A stretch of 64,000 nucleotides of DNA from Raphanus sativus (GCF_000801105.2 NC_079518.1:13710106-13774105), one strand, 5' to 3'. Shown: positions 50,692 through 61,480, counted from the first letter of the stretch. A program made the numbers and translations. Notes: generated from the sequence alone by a model not told the origin.

Positions 50692-52884
50692 TTACTCTAT
50701 GGTGAGAATGAGTTGACGAGTTGTACACTGAGTCGAAGGATGAGTAGTGGAAGAGATGCATTTATTGGTCTTATAAAACTCTCTCCATCCATCGATCTTG
50801 GCCACTTTGAGATGAGACAGAGCAGGGATGCATCTCCTGTCCACGATCTCAAGTATCTTCTCTGTTCTCCCCAGATGCATTGCCGCTTCTCTCACCGACG
50901 CTTCCCTCACTTCCACCGCCGTTACCAAACACTGCATTCCCACCACCCTTGCCGTGTTGCAGAAGCAACCTGCTACTATGTCCGATACCATCCTCTCCAC
51001 CTCTCTGAACAGAGTATCATCCTCTGTTCCAATGTTTCTTGCTTGGTATTTCTTCAAAAGAGTTTGGCTGATTCTGTACATAGAGTTTGCTGCCAGAGTC
51101 TTGATGGGCCAGCGCGAGGGCTTCAGCATCATGTTCTTCTCCCACGATTCGTCGAACTCTTTCTTTGCTATATCCGCAAGCTCTTTAAAAACTTCTTGTG
51201 GTCTTGCCCTCTGTTGCTGCTTAGATAGTTTCTGTAGATCCACGTTGAGCCACTTATGGTAGAGATCAACACATAACCAAACTACTTCAGCAGCTTTCCT
51301 GCTGTTGGCTAACTCTCCTTCAGTGTCTAAGACGTCTTCAAACTTCTTGACATAGACCAACGCCTCGTTTACAGCCTTCGCGAACTTCTTCACCAAGCAA
51401 GGGTTGATGTTTGGAAGTGCAGAAGCTACACTCGTCAGTGTTACCAAAGGAAGAGCCCAGCAATTAGGTGGCTCTCCAGAGGCCGTCAGAGAAGCCACCT
51501 CGTCGCTGTCAAACTCTAATATCCCTTCAAATCCTTTTGAGACGGGATCTGTTGCCTCCAAGAGCTCTATCAAGTTCCGCGGCTGCTTCTTCCGACCCTT
51601 TTGTATCAAGTGGTTTGTGGCCTCGCGGTTGCTCCTCGCCATGTAATCAACCAGCTCCTCTTCTCCTTCGAGATGCAGAACGTATTCTCTGGTTGGATTT
51701 GATCTAGAGGACGAGTCAGGGTTTGTTTTGATCCTACTCACACAGTAGACAGCGATGAATCGGAGGAACTTGCTAGCAAACACTATACCGTACTGTACTG
51801 CAATGGAGAGATCAAGAATGCATCGGTTTACGTCGTGCGCAAGCTTCCTACTGCGGCGACCATGGAGCATCCAAAAGTTCAAGGGATGTTCTTTCTTCTC
51901 CGAGAGACTCTCCACCCAATAACTCTCTACTCTCAACTCATCTCTCAATGATTTGTTTGCTCCTGATGAACAACACCGTAAGTTCACTGCAGTGAACCAT
52001 CTGCTCGCTGGAGCAACCGTCCCTATGGCCACTGCAGCCGTTTGGGAGAATAAAACCAAAGTTGTTGACCATTTGTAGTCAGAGTCTCCACTACAGAAAC
52101 CGAGAGAGCGTGGTTGAAGAAAGTAGGAGCGGAGAATGGCTTCAGACAAGGTGAGTGCACTCAAGAAACAGAGGAAACCAGAGGTGGTGCAGGTGACAGA
52201 TCGAGCCATAACGAACTGAGGGCTACAAGTGTGAGCCATCATCCAGAACTTGATCAGATCTTCTTTGAGCTCACAAAACCCTCCTCTTCTCTCCGTCTGA
52301 TACAGAGGACACTGCTTCAAAGCCACCTCGTAACTCTTCTTATACTTGACCTCCAAGAAACGCTTTGTGGCGGGAACCGTGATAGCTGAGAAGGTCAAGA
52401 TCACAAACATTAGAAGCGTGAGGACGATGACCAAAGCGTGCTCTTGAGGGAAGACGTAGATGGCACCTGTCCCTAGCTGGATACAGATGTTGACAACGTC
52501 GGTGACGACGAGAATCCCGAGAGCCACGAGGTTCATGAGGAGGTCTCGAGTGACCATCAAACCCAGAGAAGGCATGGAGTTGGCCATCACGGTGCAGACG
52601 AAGACGTTGCTGCTGAGCTTAGAGAGCTGGTCCTGGCGACTAGGCATGCAAGTGTTGAGATCAACCGAGAGTTTGACGCAGACGGCGAGGAAGGTTAGAG
52701 TGGTGGCGTTGAGAGAGAAGGACCTGCAGGGGAACCAGAACCTGCGGTTGCGGAAGCCGCGGAGGAGATCGGTGAACATGGCGAGTCCGCAGATGAGTGA
52801 AGCTGCAGCTACGTAGACGCCTATCCAAGGTAAGGGTTTGCTGAACTCTGAATCGCTAAGCTTGCCGTGACCATCGCACCCCAT
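50692..52884 (-). CDS. Plant-specific multi-pass membrane protein, function unknown
   Basis: A single-exon gene of 730 residues if started at 52884 (MGCDGHGKLSDSEF). This start is preferred because the upstream in-frame extension to 52998 is basic and overlaps promoter sequence, and because MGC resembles a lipidation site. About seven hydrophobic segments are visible in the first half: WIGVYVAAASLICGLAMF, ATTLTFLAVCVKL, LMNLVALGILVVTDVVNI, ALVIVLTLLMFVILTFSAI, SGFLCFLSALTLSEAIL, TTLVLFSQTAAVAIGTVA and IAVQYGIVFASKFL. The last 300 residues are soluble, alpha-helical and end after HLKVAKIDGWREFYKT. I recall close Arabidopsis relatives (At4g17250, At5g47580), also of unknown role. No enzymatic motif is seen. 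It is divergent from the next gene, with 547 bp between start codons. Confidence 0.85.
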   Translation of the reverse strand: MGCDGHGKLSDSEFSKPLPWIGVYVAAASLICGLAMFTDLLRGFRNRRFWFPCRSFSLNATTLTFLAVCVKLSVDLNTCMPSRQDQLSKLSSNVFVCTVMANSMPSLGLMVTRDLLMNLVALGILVVTDVVNICIQLGTGAIYVFPQEHALVIVLTLLMFVILTFSAITVPATKRFLEVKYKKSYEVALKQCPLYQTERRGGFCELKEDLIKFWMMAHTCSPQFVMARSVTCTTSGFLCFLSALTLSEAILRSYFLQPRSLGFCSGDSDYKWSTTLVLFSQTAAVAIGTVAPASRWFTAVNLRCCSSGANKSLRDELRVESYWVESLSEKKEHPLNFWMLHGRRSRKLAHDVNRCILDLSIAVQYGIVFASKFLRFIAVYCVSRIKTNPDSSSRSNPTREYVLHLEGEEELVDYMARSNREATNHLIQKGRKKQPRNLIELLEATDPVSKGFEGILEFDSDEVASLTASGEPPNCWALPLVTLTSVASALPNINPCLVKKFAKAVNEALVYVKKFEDVLDTEGELANSRKAAEVVWLCVDLYHKWLNVDLQKLSKQQQRARPQEVFKELADIAKKEFDESWEKNMMLKPSRWPIKTLAANSMYRISQTLLKKYQARNIGTEDDTLFREVERMVSDIVAGCFCNTARVVGMQCLVTAVEVREASVREAAMHLGRTEKILEIVDRRCIPALSHLKVAKIDGWREFYKTNKCISSTTHPSTQCTTRQLILTIE

Positions 52885-52990
52885 CGCTGTTTGTGATGGT
52901 GTTCTGTTTCTTCCTCTGCTTCTTCTATTTATATATACAAAAGTGAGTGAGAAAGGTAGAGAGAGAGACGTGGTGTATTTAATGTTGTGT

Positions 52991-53190
52991 AGACTCATTC
53001 AGTAACAAACTGGCTTTGATTTTTTATTCAAGTTATAGATTCATTCCCTCTACTTGTATCTTCCTTCCTCTCCACTGTCTCAAGTTAGACTCATTCAGTA
53101 ACAAACTGGCTTTGATTCATTGATTCCTTAACACTATTTCAATTTAAAGACTAGTTCCCTCTTCTTGTCTCTTCTGTTTCCACGGTCTCA
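52991..53190. repeat. Two-and-a-bit copy tandem repeat in a shared promoter
   Basis: A 96-bp unit beginning agactcattcagtaacaaa is repeated at 52991 and 53087, with partly matching sequence (ccctcttcttgtctct...ggtctcaagtt) following. It lies between the divergent membrane protein and asparaginyl-tRNA synthetase genes. Confidence 0.8.
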
Positions 53191-53299
53191 AGTTAAGACT
53201 TACTCTGGCTGCATTCACACTGAACTGTGAACACCTGTATTTATTGCACTTCTTTGTGTTCCTCCTCAGATTTTGTCTGCTTTCAGTTTTATTCCTCGA

Positions 53300-53340
53300 C
53301 AAGCCCAATAACCTGGCAGGCTTTATATATGGGCCTTAAA
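53300..53340 (+). promoter_or_regulatory. Site II motifs before the tRNA synthetase gene
   Basis: AAGCCCAATAA near 53301 and TATATGGGCCTTAA near 53326 supply GCCCA and TGGGCC boxes 95 to 130 bp upstream of the start codon. These are TCP-type elements common in translation and organelle genes. Function is inferred from position. Confidence 0.55.
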
Positions 53341-53431
53341 ATGTAATATTGAGGCCCGACTTGATGATGATAATGTAAACCAAAAAGAAACGTTCTGATC
53401 ACAAAAAAAAAACATAAAGAGACTGACTGCA

Positions 53432-56400
53432 ATGGCGGCCGCGTTTCTGCCGGCGACGACTCTCCGTCTCACTCCATTCTCTACTCTCCGATTCTTATCC
53501 TCATTCCCTCTTTCTAATCCTCTCTTCCGCCCTCTACGCCGCCCGCTTCTCGAAGGTTTTCCGACAAATGCTCGCCGGAGATGCTTTTGCACCGCCGTCT
53601 CCCAATCTCCCGGTTCCGGCGAGGGAAAGAAGGTGGATAACAGTTACCACAATCGATTCGGGAGTAAAGTTGGAGAGTTCAGGAAAAAGTTAAAGATAGC
53701 TGAAGTGAAAGGAGGAGCAGACCAAGGGCTGGGTCGGGTCGGGCAGAGTCTCAGCATCATGGGTTGGGTCCGTACACTTCGTTCTCAGAGCAGTGTCACG
53801 TTCATCGAGGTGATTCTCAATCCCGGTTTGCTAAACACCCGGTTTGGTTTGATTTAATTTAATTGACTGCTGGTTCGCTCACAAGATTTTTGAATCTGTT
53901 TTGAAAAGATAAATGATGGTTCATGCTTATCCAACTTGCAATGTGTGATGAGTCCTGACGCTGAGGGGTATGATCAGGTAATCACTTTCATTTAGTTCAT
54001 TGATTTGTGACATTGATAGGAGCCTCTAAAGTCTTGGATTAATTTGTATATAACGGTATGAGGATGTTAGGTAGAGTCTGGTTCGGTGTTGACTGGAGCA
54101 TCTATATCGGTACAAGGTACTATTGTGGCCAGCCAGGGGACTAAGCAAAAGGTGGAGCTAAAGGTTGACAAAATCATTGTGGTACGTTCTACTTTTGGAC
54201 ACTCCTCAGAAGTTAAGTTACTTGAAGATTAAGATAAGCTTCTCTAAATTTTTTTTGTCTCAGGTTGGCAAGTGTGACTCTTCCTATCCGATTCAGAAGA
54301 AGAGGGTTAGCCGGGAATTCTTGAGGACTAAGGCTCATCTACGTCCAAGATCCAATACTTTTGGAGCGGTAATTGATTGCCTGCAACTTTGTTTTTACTT
54401 TTGTGTTGAAAACAGCTTCTATAGCTATTCCCTCCTTTCAGGCTTTTCTTCTCTGATTAAACTTATGTGGGAAATTGATGGTGAACTTACTGTATTGTGT
54501 GAATAATAATCATTCATACTATTTTTTGTTTAATATTCATTCATACATCTTGTTTTAGGTAGCGAGGGTTAGGAATACTCTGGCATATGCTACGCACAAG
54601 TTTTTTCAAGAAAGTGGATTTGTCTGGGTGGCAAGCCCAATTATCACAGCATCGGATTGTGAAGGAGCTGGAGAACAGTTTTGTGTCACCACACTCGTAA
54701 GCACCTTAGCTCTCAAAATCACAATATTCTGTAATAATAATAACAGCTTGATTACTTTCAACAAGTACTACTACTCTTAGAAAGACTTGGATTACACCTA
54801 AACTGTACTTTACCTTTTAGATTCCTAGCTCCCATGAGACCACTGATACTTCCATTGATGCGATTCCTAAAACAAAGGGAGGGTTGGTCGATTGGTCTCA
54901 GGTGTGTGTTCCAGCTCCAAATCTTTTGTTTCTTGAGAGATGAACTTGCAACAATAACATGTTTCATTATTGTATTCACTCACTCCTCAGGACTTCTTTG
55001 GGAAACCAGCATTCTTGACAGTCTCTGGCCAACTCAATGGAGAAACTTATGCCACCGCTCTCTCAGATGTAAAATATTACTTCCTCTACTGATCTGTGAG
55101 CTATTTTTTTTTTGGTTAGTGATTTCTCATGTGTATGCCTTTACAGATATACACGTTTGGTCCTACATTTCGAGCTGAGAATTCCAACACTTCCAGGCAC
55201 TTGGCTGAATTCTGGGTCAGCATTGTTTTCATCTTCCAGCCGAACTCAAAATTGATCTTTTCTTTACTATGACCATTTTTCTAAAGACCTCTCTCTCTTT
55301 CTATTGATGTAAGATGATTGAACCAGAACTTGCTTTTGCCGACCTGAATGATGACATGGCCTGTGCCACCGCCTACCTCCAGTACGTCGTATGTTTCTCT
55401 CTCGCTTTATATTTTCTTCCTTCAAGCTGTATATAACGTCATATAGAACTAATATGATTGTAATATATTTCGTGATAGGTAAAATACGTTCTTGATAACT
55501 GCAAGGAAGACATGGAGTTTTTTGATACATGGATTGAGAAAGGAATCATTCATCGCTTGAGTGTATGTCCTCTCTGATTCTCACTATGTTATCAGAAAAG
55601 AATATTAATGGCTGATATTATGATCTAACTTGTAAAGGACGTAGTTGAGAAAGAGTTTCTACAGCTGGGTTACACAGACGCCATTGAACTTCTTCTCAAA
55701 GCAAACAAGAAATTTGAATTCCCGGTAAAGGCTTCACTTTCTCCTTTGGATTAGATTTGAGCTGCATATTTTGGAATAAAAATGCAAAACTTATTATTAT
55801 TATTCATTTTCTTTTCTCATACAAGTTGTAATGCTTTTGGCTGCTGAGCTAGTATGGATCTGGTTCTTGTAGGTTAAGTGGGGGCTCGATTTACAGAGCG
55901 AGCATGAAAGGTACATAACAGAGGAGGCATTTGGGGGTCGTCCTGTGATAATAAGAGACTATCCCAAGGAGATAAAAGCGTTTTATATGCGTGAGAATGA
56001 TGATGGGAAGACAGTGGCAGCAATGGATATGCTCGTGCCTCGGGTAAGAGTAAATATTTTGCATTAAATCAAACAAAAAAAGAAACTAGTTTTGATGATT
56101 AACGATGTTGTGTTTTGGTAAGAGAAGATAGGTGAACTGATAGGTGGAAGCCAAAGAGAGGAAAGACTTGAAGTGTTGGAAGCGAGACTTGATGCTTTGA
56201 AACTCGACAAAGAGAGCTACTGGTGGTACCTTGACCTCCGTCGCTATGGTTCAGGTCTCTTTTCTTCTTCTCAACCTTTTTTCTCTTTAAGTATCTATTG
56301 AATGGTAAAGGAAGGGAAACAAGAAGAGTCTGATGTTATTGTGTGTGTGTAGTTCCTCACGCGGGATTTGGGCTAGGGTTTGAGAGACTGGTTCAGTTTG

Positions 56401-56468
56401 CCACTGGAATTGATAATATCAGAGACGTTATTCCTTTCCCGCGCTCACCTGGATCTGCTGACTTCTGA
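53432..56468 (+). CDS. NS1: Asparaginyl-tRNA synthetase, organellar
   Basis: Charges tRNA-Asn with asparagine; the class IIb enzyme of chloroplasts and mitochondria (NS1/OVA8 in Arabidopsis, At4g17300 from memory). Fourteen exons, with first 53432-53809 and last 56353-56468, join to 562 residues, matching the family. The N-terminal 60 residues are Ser/Arg/Pro-rich with hardly any acid ([20 protein letters not shown]), a transit peptide likely dual-targeted. Then come the OB-fold anticodon domain ([20 protein letters not shown]) and class II motifs: [21 protein letters not shown] (motif 2) and [12 protein letters not shown] (motif 3). Every intron has consensus ends and phase holds throughout. 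Loss in Arabidopsis arrests ovules (family knowledge). The site II motifs upstream fit its translation role. Confidence 0.95.
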
Positions 56469-56828
56469 TTCACGTCTCATTTTCATTCTTTTACACACCC
56501 TTACCTCTATTTTTTTTTTCATTTCCTCCAAATTAATGTACTATTATGTGCCATAATGTTCGATAAAAAAAGGAATTTGTCATATTACAAAGGGTTGTCT
56601 TTCTATATTTAATATAATTTAAGCCTATTTTTGCTCCTCCATTAAACCTAGGGTGGTGTTTGTGTTTGGTGGGGTATTTCCAGTTTTTGGGTGTTTTGGT
56701 TTATGGCATATGACCAGTTCGAATATTTTGTATTTGTATATAGGGATTGTTCTCTTGGTTCCGGATTGAGTTCATCTACCATTTAAAGTCAGTTTTTTGG
56801 ACTTGTGAATCTTTTCAGGTTTTGGGTC

Positions 56829-57425
56829 AGTTTCATGCAAGGTTGCATGGAATCGAAAACGTTCTGGAAACGTTTATATATATATATATATATATGATTG
56901 ACAAGTTGCCCAAAAAAAAAATATATGATTGACAATTATCTATCTAGTCTATCTAGAAATGTAATAAATCAACAAGTAATTGAAAAAAAAGTAAGTAATA
57001 GTCTATCTAGAAATGTAATAAATCAACAAAAAGACGAATGTGTCTTATAATGTAACAGACTCCTAGTAATTTTATGTTAAGTATACAAAAATAAAGTAAG
57101 TAATAGTTAAACATCGAAATCATATTAAATTTTTTAAATAATATATTCATACTTAAATATTAAATAGTTTAACTCAAAATAAAGATACAACTTACAAAAT
57201 TTGTTTTTAAAAAAAAATTCTTTATGTTTCCAAAACAGAATCACAATTTTTAAAGTGGAAATGCAAGTTTCTAAAGTGGAAACGTAAGTTTCTATTGAGT
57301 TTCCAAAATGAGATTTTCAAAAAACGAATTTCTGATGAGTTTCCACGAGTTTCCAAGAGATTCTGATTCCGAAACGTGAAACGTACCTTCATCCGAGTTT
57401 CCATGCAACCCAGGTTTCATGTCTA
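56829..57425. repeat. Inverted-repeat element with GTTTCCA-rich interior
   Basis: The left end holds ttcatgcaaggttgcatggaa and the right end, reversed, catgaaacctgggttgcatggaa: diverged termini sharing GGTTGCATGGAA. The interior has a (TA)n run (about 56875-56894), a 30-bp direct repeat (agtctatctagaaatgtaat..., about 56951 and 57000) and many GTTTCCA / TGGAAAC motifs at 57220-57405. It looks like a non-autonomous TIR transposon, but no duplication was confirmed. Confidence 0.45.
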
Positions 57426-58307
57426 AAGTTTAAAAATAAATAAATAAAACTTAATATATAAGCTTGAACAATGTACAACCAACATCAAAATAAAAATGAA
57501 ATTTTGTTATTTATTTAAGTTTTGAATAATTAATTCCAACACTCATAATATCAGTGTAGCTCGAGTTCGTGTCCGTTTTATGATGTCAATCTTGTTTCCT
57601 GTGGCTGCCGTAATGTCATCAGGTATGGAGTTTTCGTTACTATTTGATGGTCAGTATGGGTCTGGATTAGTTGCTCCAAGCATAGTGTAGCTTGCTATCC
57701 CACAACGTCCCACGTAGAAACCATTTCACAAATGATCAGGTACCGAGGATAATACAATATTCAGCTCGATTGTTGGTGACAGCAACAACACCGCAGATTG
57801 AGGTGTGGTGATGGGAGTTCCGTCCAAGTTGATGAGTTGTTGTTATGCATCCAACTGGATTAAAATGTCATTGTTGCGAGGTGAGGTCCGAGTTTCTGTT
57901 ACGTTTCTTTTCCTCTTGCTGGTCTTTGGATATGTGTTAGCAGTCACTACTTACTCAGTTTACATGAGCATATTTAAGTGTATTTATCTTTATTGTCTTG
58001 CTTTTGCATTATACTTACTGGAGAACAATCTAACTAAAATTGTTAAGGGCTCTAGCCTAGGTTATTTAGTTATTTACATGACTAACACCAGGATCCTTAA
58101 ATTTGTTATGAATCTGTGAACTTGTTCTACTGAATTTTTTAAACTCAGTAATCAGTAGTGTTAAAACGAATTAGGAAAGCATATTTTCTGTTTCTTTATA
58201 CTTCGTTTTCAGAAATGTTAATAAAACATTTAAAAGCTGAGAGCAGACAAGAAGTTACCAAGTAATATCAAACATTATATTAAATACAGATTGACTATTA
58301 TCAAAGT
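57426..58307. other. Intergenic DNA, no supported gene
   Basis: An open frame of 104 codons (57805-58119) gives a hydrophobic, low-quality translation with no recognised domain. The region 57560-57850 has more mixed base composition and may hold a gene scrap, but I could not name it. Confidence 0.4.
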
Positions 58308-58388
58308 GTCAAGATGGCCGAGTTGGTCTAAGGCGCCCGCTTCAGGTGCGGGTCCGAAAGGGCGTGGGTTCAAATCCCACTCTTGACA
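58308..58388 (+). tRNA. tRNA-Leu (anticodon CAG)
   Basis: The acceptor arm GTCAAGA pairs with TCTTGAC; the A box reads TGGCCGAGTTGG and the B box GGGTTCAAATCC. The anticodon stem CCCGC/GCGGG encloses TTCAGGT with CAG at 58343-58345. The long variable arm is typical of leucine tRNAs. No intron is present. Discriminator base A is at 58388 and a T6 pol III terminator follows a few bases later. Confidence 0.95.
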
Positions 58389-58507
58389 ACGTGTTTTTTC
58401 CTTTTTGTTTTGTCTTCTGTGCTATTTATTTTAATACTTGTTGGTGACCGTAGCTTCCTCTGCCTCAGACAAGTGAGACAACTTCTGGAAATAATGTTCA
58501 CTCCATA

Positions 58508-58606
58508 GCTTCAATGTCTGGGTTCACCAAAGCCCACTCTTGACAATGTATTTTGTCGTTTTTTTGTCTTATGTGCTATTTATTTTAATCCTTGTCGATG
58601 ACCGTA
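58508..58606 (+). pseudogene. Decayed tRNA-Leu 3' half with duplicated flank
   Basis: The sequence gcttcaatgtctgggttcacc...cccactcttgac repeats the anticodon to acceptor part of the tRNA about 160 bp upstream, with losses. The following flank (tttgtct-atgtgctatttattttaat-cttg-tggatgaccgta) also matches the flank of the intact gene. So a segment covering the tRNA 3' half and about 65 bp of downstream DNA was duplicated in tandem. It cannot form a full tRNA. Confidence 0.8.
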
Positions 58607-59164
58607 TATATCTTCAACACAATGTAAGTTGAACTTGAAAGTTGAAACACTATGCGCACTAAATCTCAATAACTCTTGGAATAGACAGCTTATTTATGAT
58701 TTACGAGCATGTTGTGATCTTTTTTTTTTTTGAACATTACATGTTGTGATCTTTATAGCTTAGAAATACCTCATTGTCTCAGAGATGGCAGTAGATATAT
58801 ATAGATCGGATTTTTTTAGTTGTAGTGTAGCCACAGATGCAGGCATGCAGCCCAGTTGTTCCGCTGGGATGCAAGTTAAAGATCATATCAAGTGGGAAGA
58901 GTTCACTGGAATAGTGCGTCTGTCTGGGAAGTGTGTTCTTACCTTTGTACGCTACTTGGAATTTTCTCCTATTGCCACAATCATAACATGGTCAATGTAG
59001 TTAATGCGACTCATTCACTTTTGTCTTTTCTCCCCCTCAGTATTCATTATCTTATCCATATAACACCTCATTCTTCCTTATCCAATAGGTGGGGAAGTTA
59101 ATACCTTTCATACCTTGAGAACATTAAATAAAGCCCTTGGCCCCTCTCTATGTTTTGAGGTAAT

Positions 59165-60398
59165 GTTATTGATGCAGATAAATATTTGGAATATTTCCAA
59201 ATATATTATTTATTTAATTAAGGGTTTTGATAATTATTTTAATGTTTTAGGGTTTTATAGTTTTCTTATATATAGTCTTTTAGACCCTATGGTTGTATGC
59301 AGTTTATGATGATTTAATAAAAGAAGTTTTCCAGAAGAGGTTTTGATAAACCACTGAGAAGAGTATTCTCAAACCCTAAGAGCTTTTAATTAAGCACTGT
59401 GAAGAGTATTCACAAACCCTAGATTCGTGTATTCTTGGAATAAACGGATCTAGTTCTATCCCTAGAAGCTTCCGCTACATCAGTTGGTATCAGAGCCAAA
59501 CGGTTCTATTATCTTGATCGCAGATGTATCTACAACAACAACAACTAGTTGAGATAGTTGAGATCTTGGAAAAGCTTAAAGAAGATATCAACAAGTTTCA
59601 ACAAGATCTCAACAAGATTAATAAGAAGTTAGAACAAGATTTCTGCAAGGCATTAAATAAATTCGATGAGGCATTAAAGAAAAGAGAAGTAGCACGAGCT
59701 CAAGATGTGCAGTTGGATGATGATGAAAACGAGGAGAGCTTTATCAAAGAAGATATTTGTGTTGTCGATTCTGTCTATAAAGATGAAGTTTGTGCAAAAC
59801 TCGGACGGGACGAGATCTGTGTAAAGTCTCTGCAGAACGATTTTCGTGCAAAAATAGGGCGAAATTGTATTCATGACGATTTTGTGCAGAATCTTAATTA
59901 TCTGTTATGTGCAAATTTTGTGCAAAAACGGATTTATGAAGATTCAAGTTACAAACAGATCCGTGCAAAATTCGTGCAAAATATGCTATTGAAGATTCGA
60001 GGAAGAGTTTTTCTTGGAAAACGTTTTGGATTCGAAGACTACGATCAAGATTCGAGGACGAATCTTCTCCAACCCGGAGAGAATGATGCAGATAAATATT
60101 TGGAATATTTCCAATATATTATTTATTTAATTAAGGGTTTTGATAATTATTTTAATGTTTTAGGGTTTTATGGTTTCTTATATATAGTCTTTTAGACCCT
60201 ATGGTTGTATGCAGTTTATGATGATTTAATAAAAGGAGTTTTCCAGAAGAGGTTTTGATAAACCACTGAGAAGAGTATTTTCAAACCCTAAGAGCTTTTA
60301 ATTAAGCACTGTGAAGAGTATTCACAAACCCTAGATTCGTGTATTCTTGAATAAACGGATCTAGTTCTATCCCTAGAAGCTTCCGCTACATCAGTTAT
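59165..60398 (+). mobile_element. Complete TRIM-sized LTR retrotransposon (1.2 kb) with 5-bp target duplication
   Basis: Near-identical direct repeats (59170-59482 and 60084-60393, about 310 bp, TGATGCAGATAAA...GCTACATCA) flank a 601-bp interior. GTTAT lies on both outer sides (59165-59169 and 60394-60398). The primer-binding site TGGTATCAGAGCC begins at 59485 and matches the 3' end of initiator tRNA-Met. A purine tract (GGAGAGAA) sits just before the 3' LTR at 60076-60083. The LTRs differ by about three substitutions and three single-base indels, so insertion is recent. There are no protease, reverse transcriptase or integrase genes; it must be mobilised in trans. Confidence 0.92.
59524..60083 (+). 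CDS. ORF of the small LTR element, repeat-bearing, unknown function
   Basis: An open frame starting MYLQQQQLVEIVEILEKLKED 42 bases after the 5' LTR fills the interior and reads into the 3' LTR (stop at 60195). Its first 55 residues are an Lys/Glu/Gln coiled coil, reminiscent of a retroelement gag N-terminus. From residue 75 on, the motif [RC]A[KN][FIL][VG][QR][NDK] recurs: CAKLGRD, RAKIGRN, CANFVQK, RAKFVQN. The end, EDYDQDSRTNLLQPGEN, looks like the C-terminal tail of a gypsy-type polyprotein. No zinc knuckle or enzyme motif is present. It may be coding, or a compressed relic of a larger element. Confidence 0.55.
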
Positions 60399-60620
60399 GC
60401 TTTGATTCGTTACGTTCTTTGTTTGTTTTGCATTATAGTACAGTTCGGTTCACAAAGGTGACTTAATATCACTACTCCATTTGTGTGACTGTTTATGATT
60501 TCATGGAATATAAAACAACAAAAGGTAACAACTAAACTAGTTTGGGAAAACATGATAGAGGTACGAGGTTGAAATAAATAAAAAGGAAATTAAAGTTGGC
60601 AAAACCATGACGTCATCTGA

Positions 60621-61122
60621 CTAAGTAGTTCCTGTTGGTGAGGAAGAGATGTCTGTACGGCAAGTGGGACAGGAAGAGTTGGAGGAGAACCACTGCTGGA
60701 TGCAGTGAACATGGAATCCATGTTTGCATCTATCCAACACGCGGATGCTGTCACCTTCCTCGAATTCAGACAAGCAAATGATGCACTCTGCTTCAGTGCC
60801 TGCCAGGTTCAGTCCAGGGGAGTAGAAAAGTACCGGGAAAGCTTCTGAACGAGAGATCTCAGGGTCAGGGTCGGGTTTAGGGTCTTCCTGGAGGACTGGA
60901 CGGAGGCAAACAACGTAAGGCAGCCTGGAGAGAGAGGACGCAGATGAGAGATGAGAAAATGATGATGAGAAGGATAGAGGCGTTGGCAGCAAAGTCATTG
61001 GGATGAGAGTAAGGCTTCCAGCTGCAGCTTTGGGACTCACATGTAGAGTTAACTTGAGGTTCGGATGATAGCAGCCGCATTGGAAGTTGGAACTTAAACA
61101 AGCTCTCCAAAAAAACCATCAT
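60621..61122 (-). pseudogene. ATL-type RING-H2 protein, one frameshift
   Basis: Probably a single-exon, membrane-anchored E3 ubiquitin ligase. The start at 61122 gives MMVFLESLFKFQLPMRLLSS, followed by a transmembrane segment (ASILLIIIFSSLICVLSLQAALRCL). After a one-base shift between about 60880 and 60925 the other frame gives a GLD-like region (EAFPVLFYSPGLNL) and a complete RING-H2: C-IIC, then C-KH-GF-H-VHC, then C-PTC. With the frame joined the length is about 166 residues, matching the Arabidopsis locus I recall (At4g17245). The 502-bp span is one base too long. It may be an assembly error in a C/T-rich stretch, or a true null. The neighbouring NS1 gene fits the same collinear block. 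Confidence 0.85.
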
Positions 61123-61480
61123 GTGTTTATAGAGAAAAAAAAAGCAAAAGAGGGCATTTAAGAGAAGAGGACACACCAGAGTTTGGCGTTGGTTCTTATT
61201 TGCGTGGATGGGTCTTTGCTAATGAGGGAGGGCCACTGAGTTTGTAGACTAAGATAAATTCACCATAATGCATAATGCTTTCCCCTCCTGCCAAGGCAAC
61301 TCTACAGTTCCCTACTCTCTTAATCTTAAATGCTCTATCTTGTTCCTAATTACTTTGTCTTTGAGGATATTGTGAATCAATACTACTCTCATTATATGAT
61401 GTGTAGAATACTCCTACACATATCCAGTTACGTAATCTACTCACGTTACAACTCTTAACCAATTCCTCATTATTTATTAC

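Noticed and set aside
50713..51262. Overlapping 144- and 171-codon plus-strand frames
   Set aside because: Both are antisense shadows of the membrane protein gene, which has clear codon and hydrophobic patterns on the minus strand.
57805..58119. 104-codon hydrophobic frame
   Set aside because: No homology recognised, poor context, surrounded by transposon-like DNA; not enough to call a gene.
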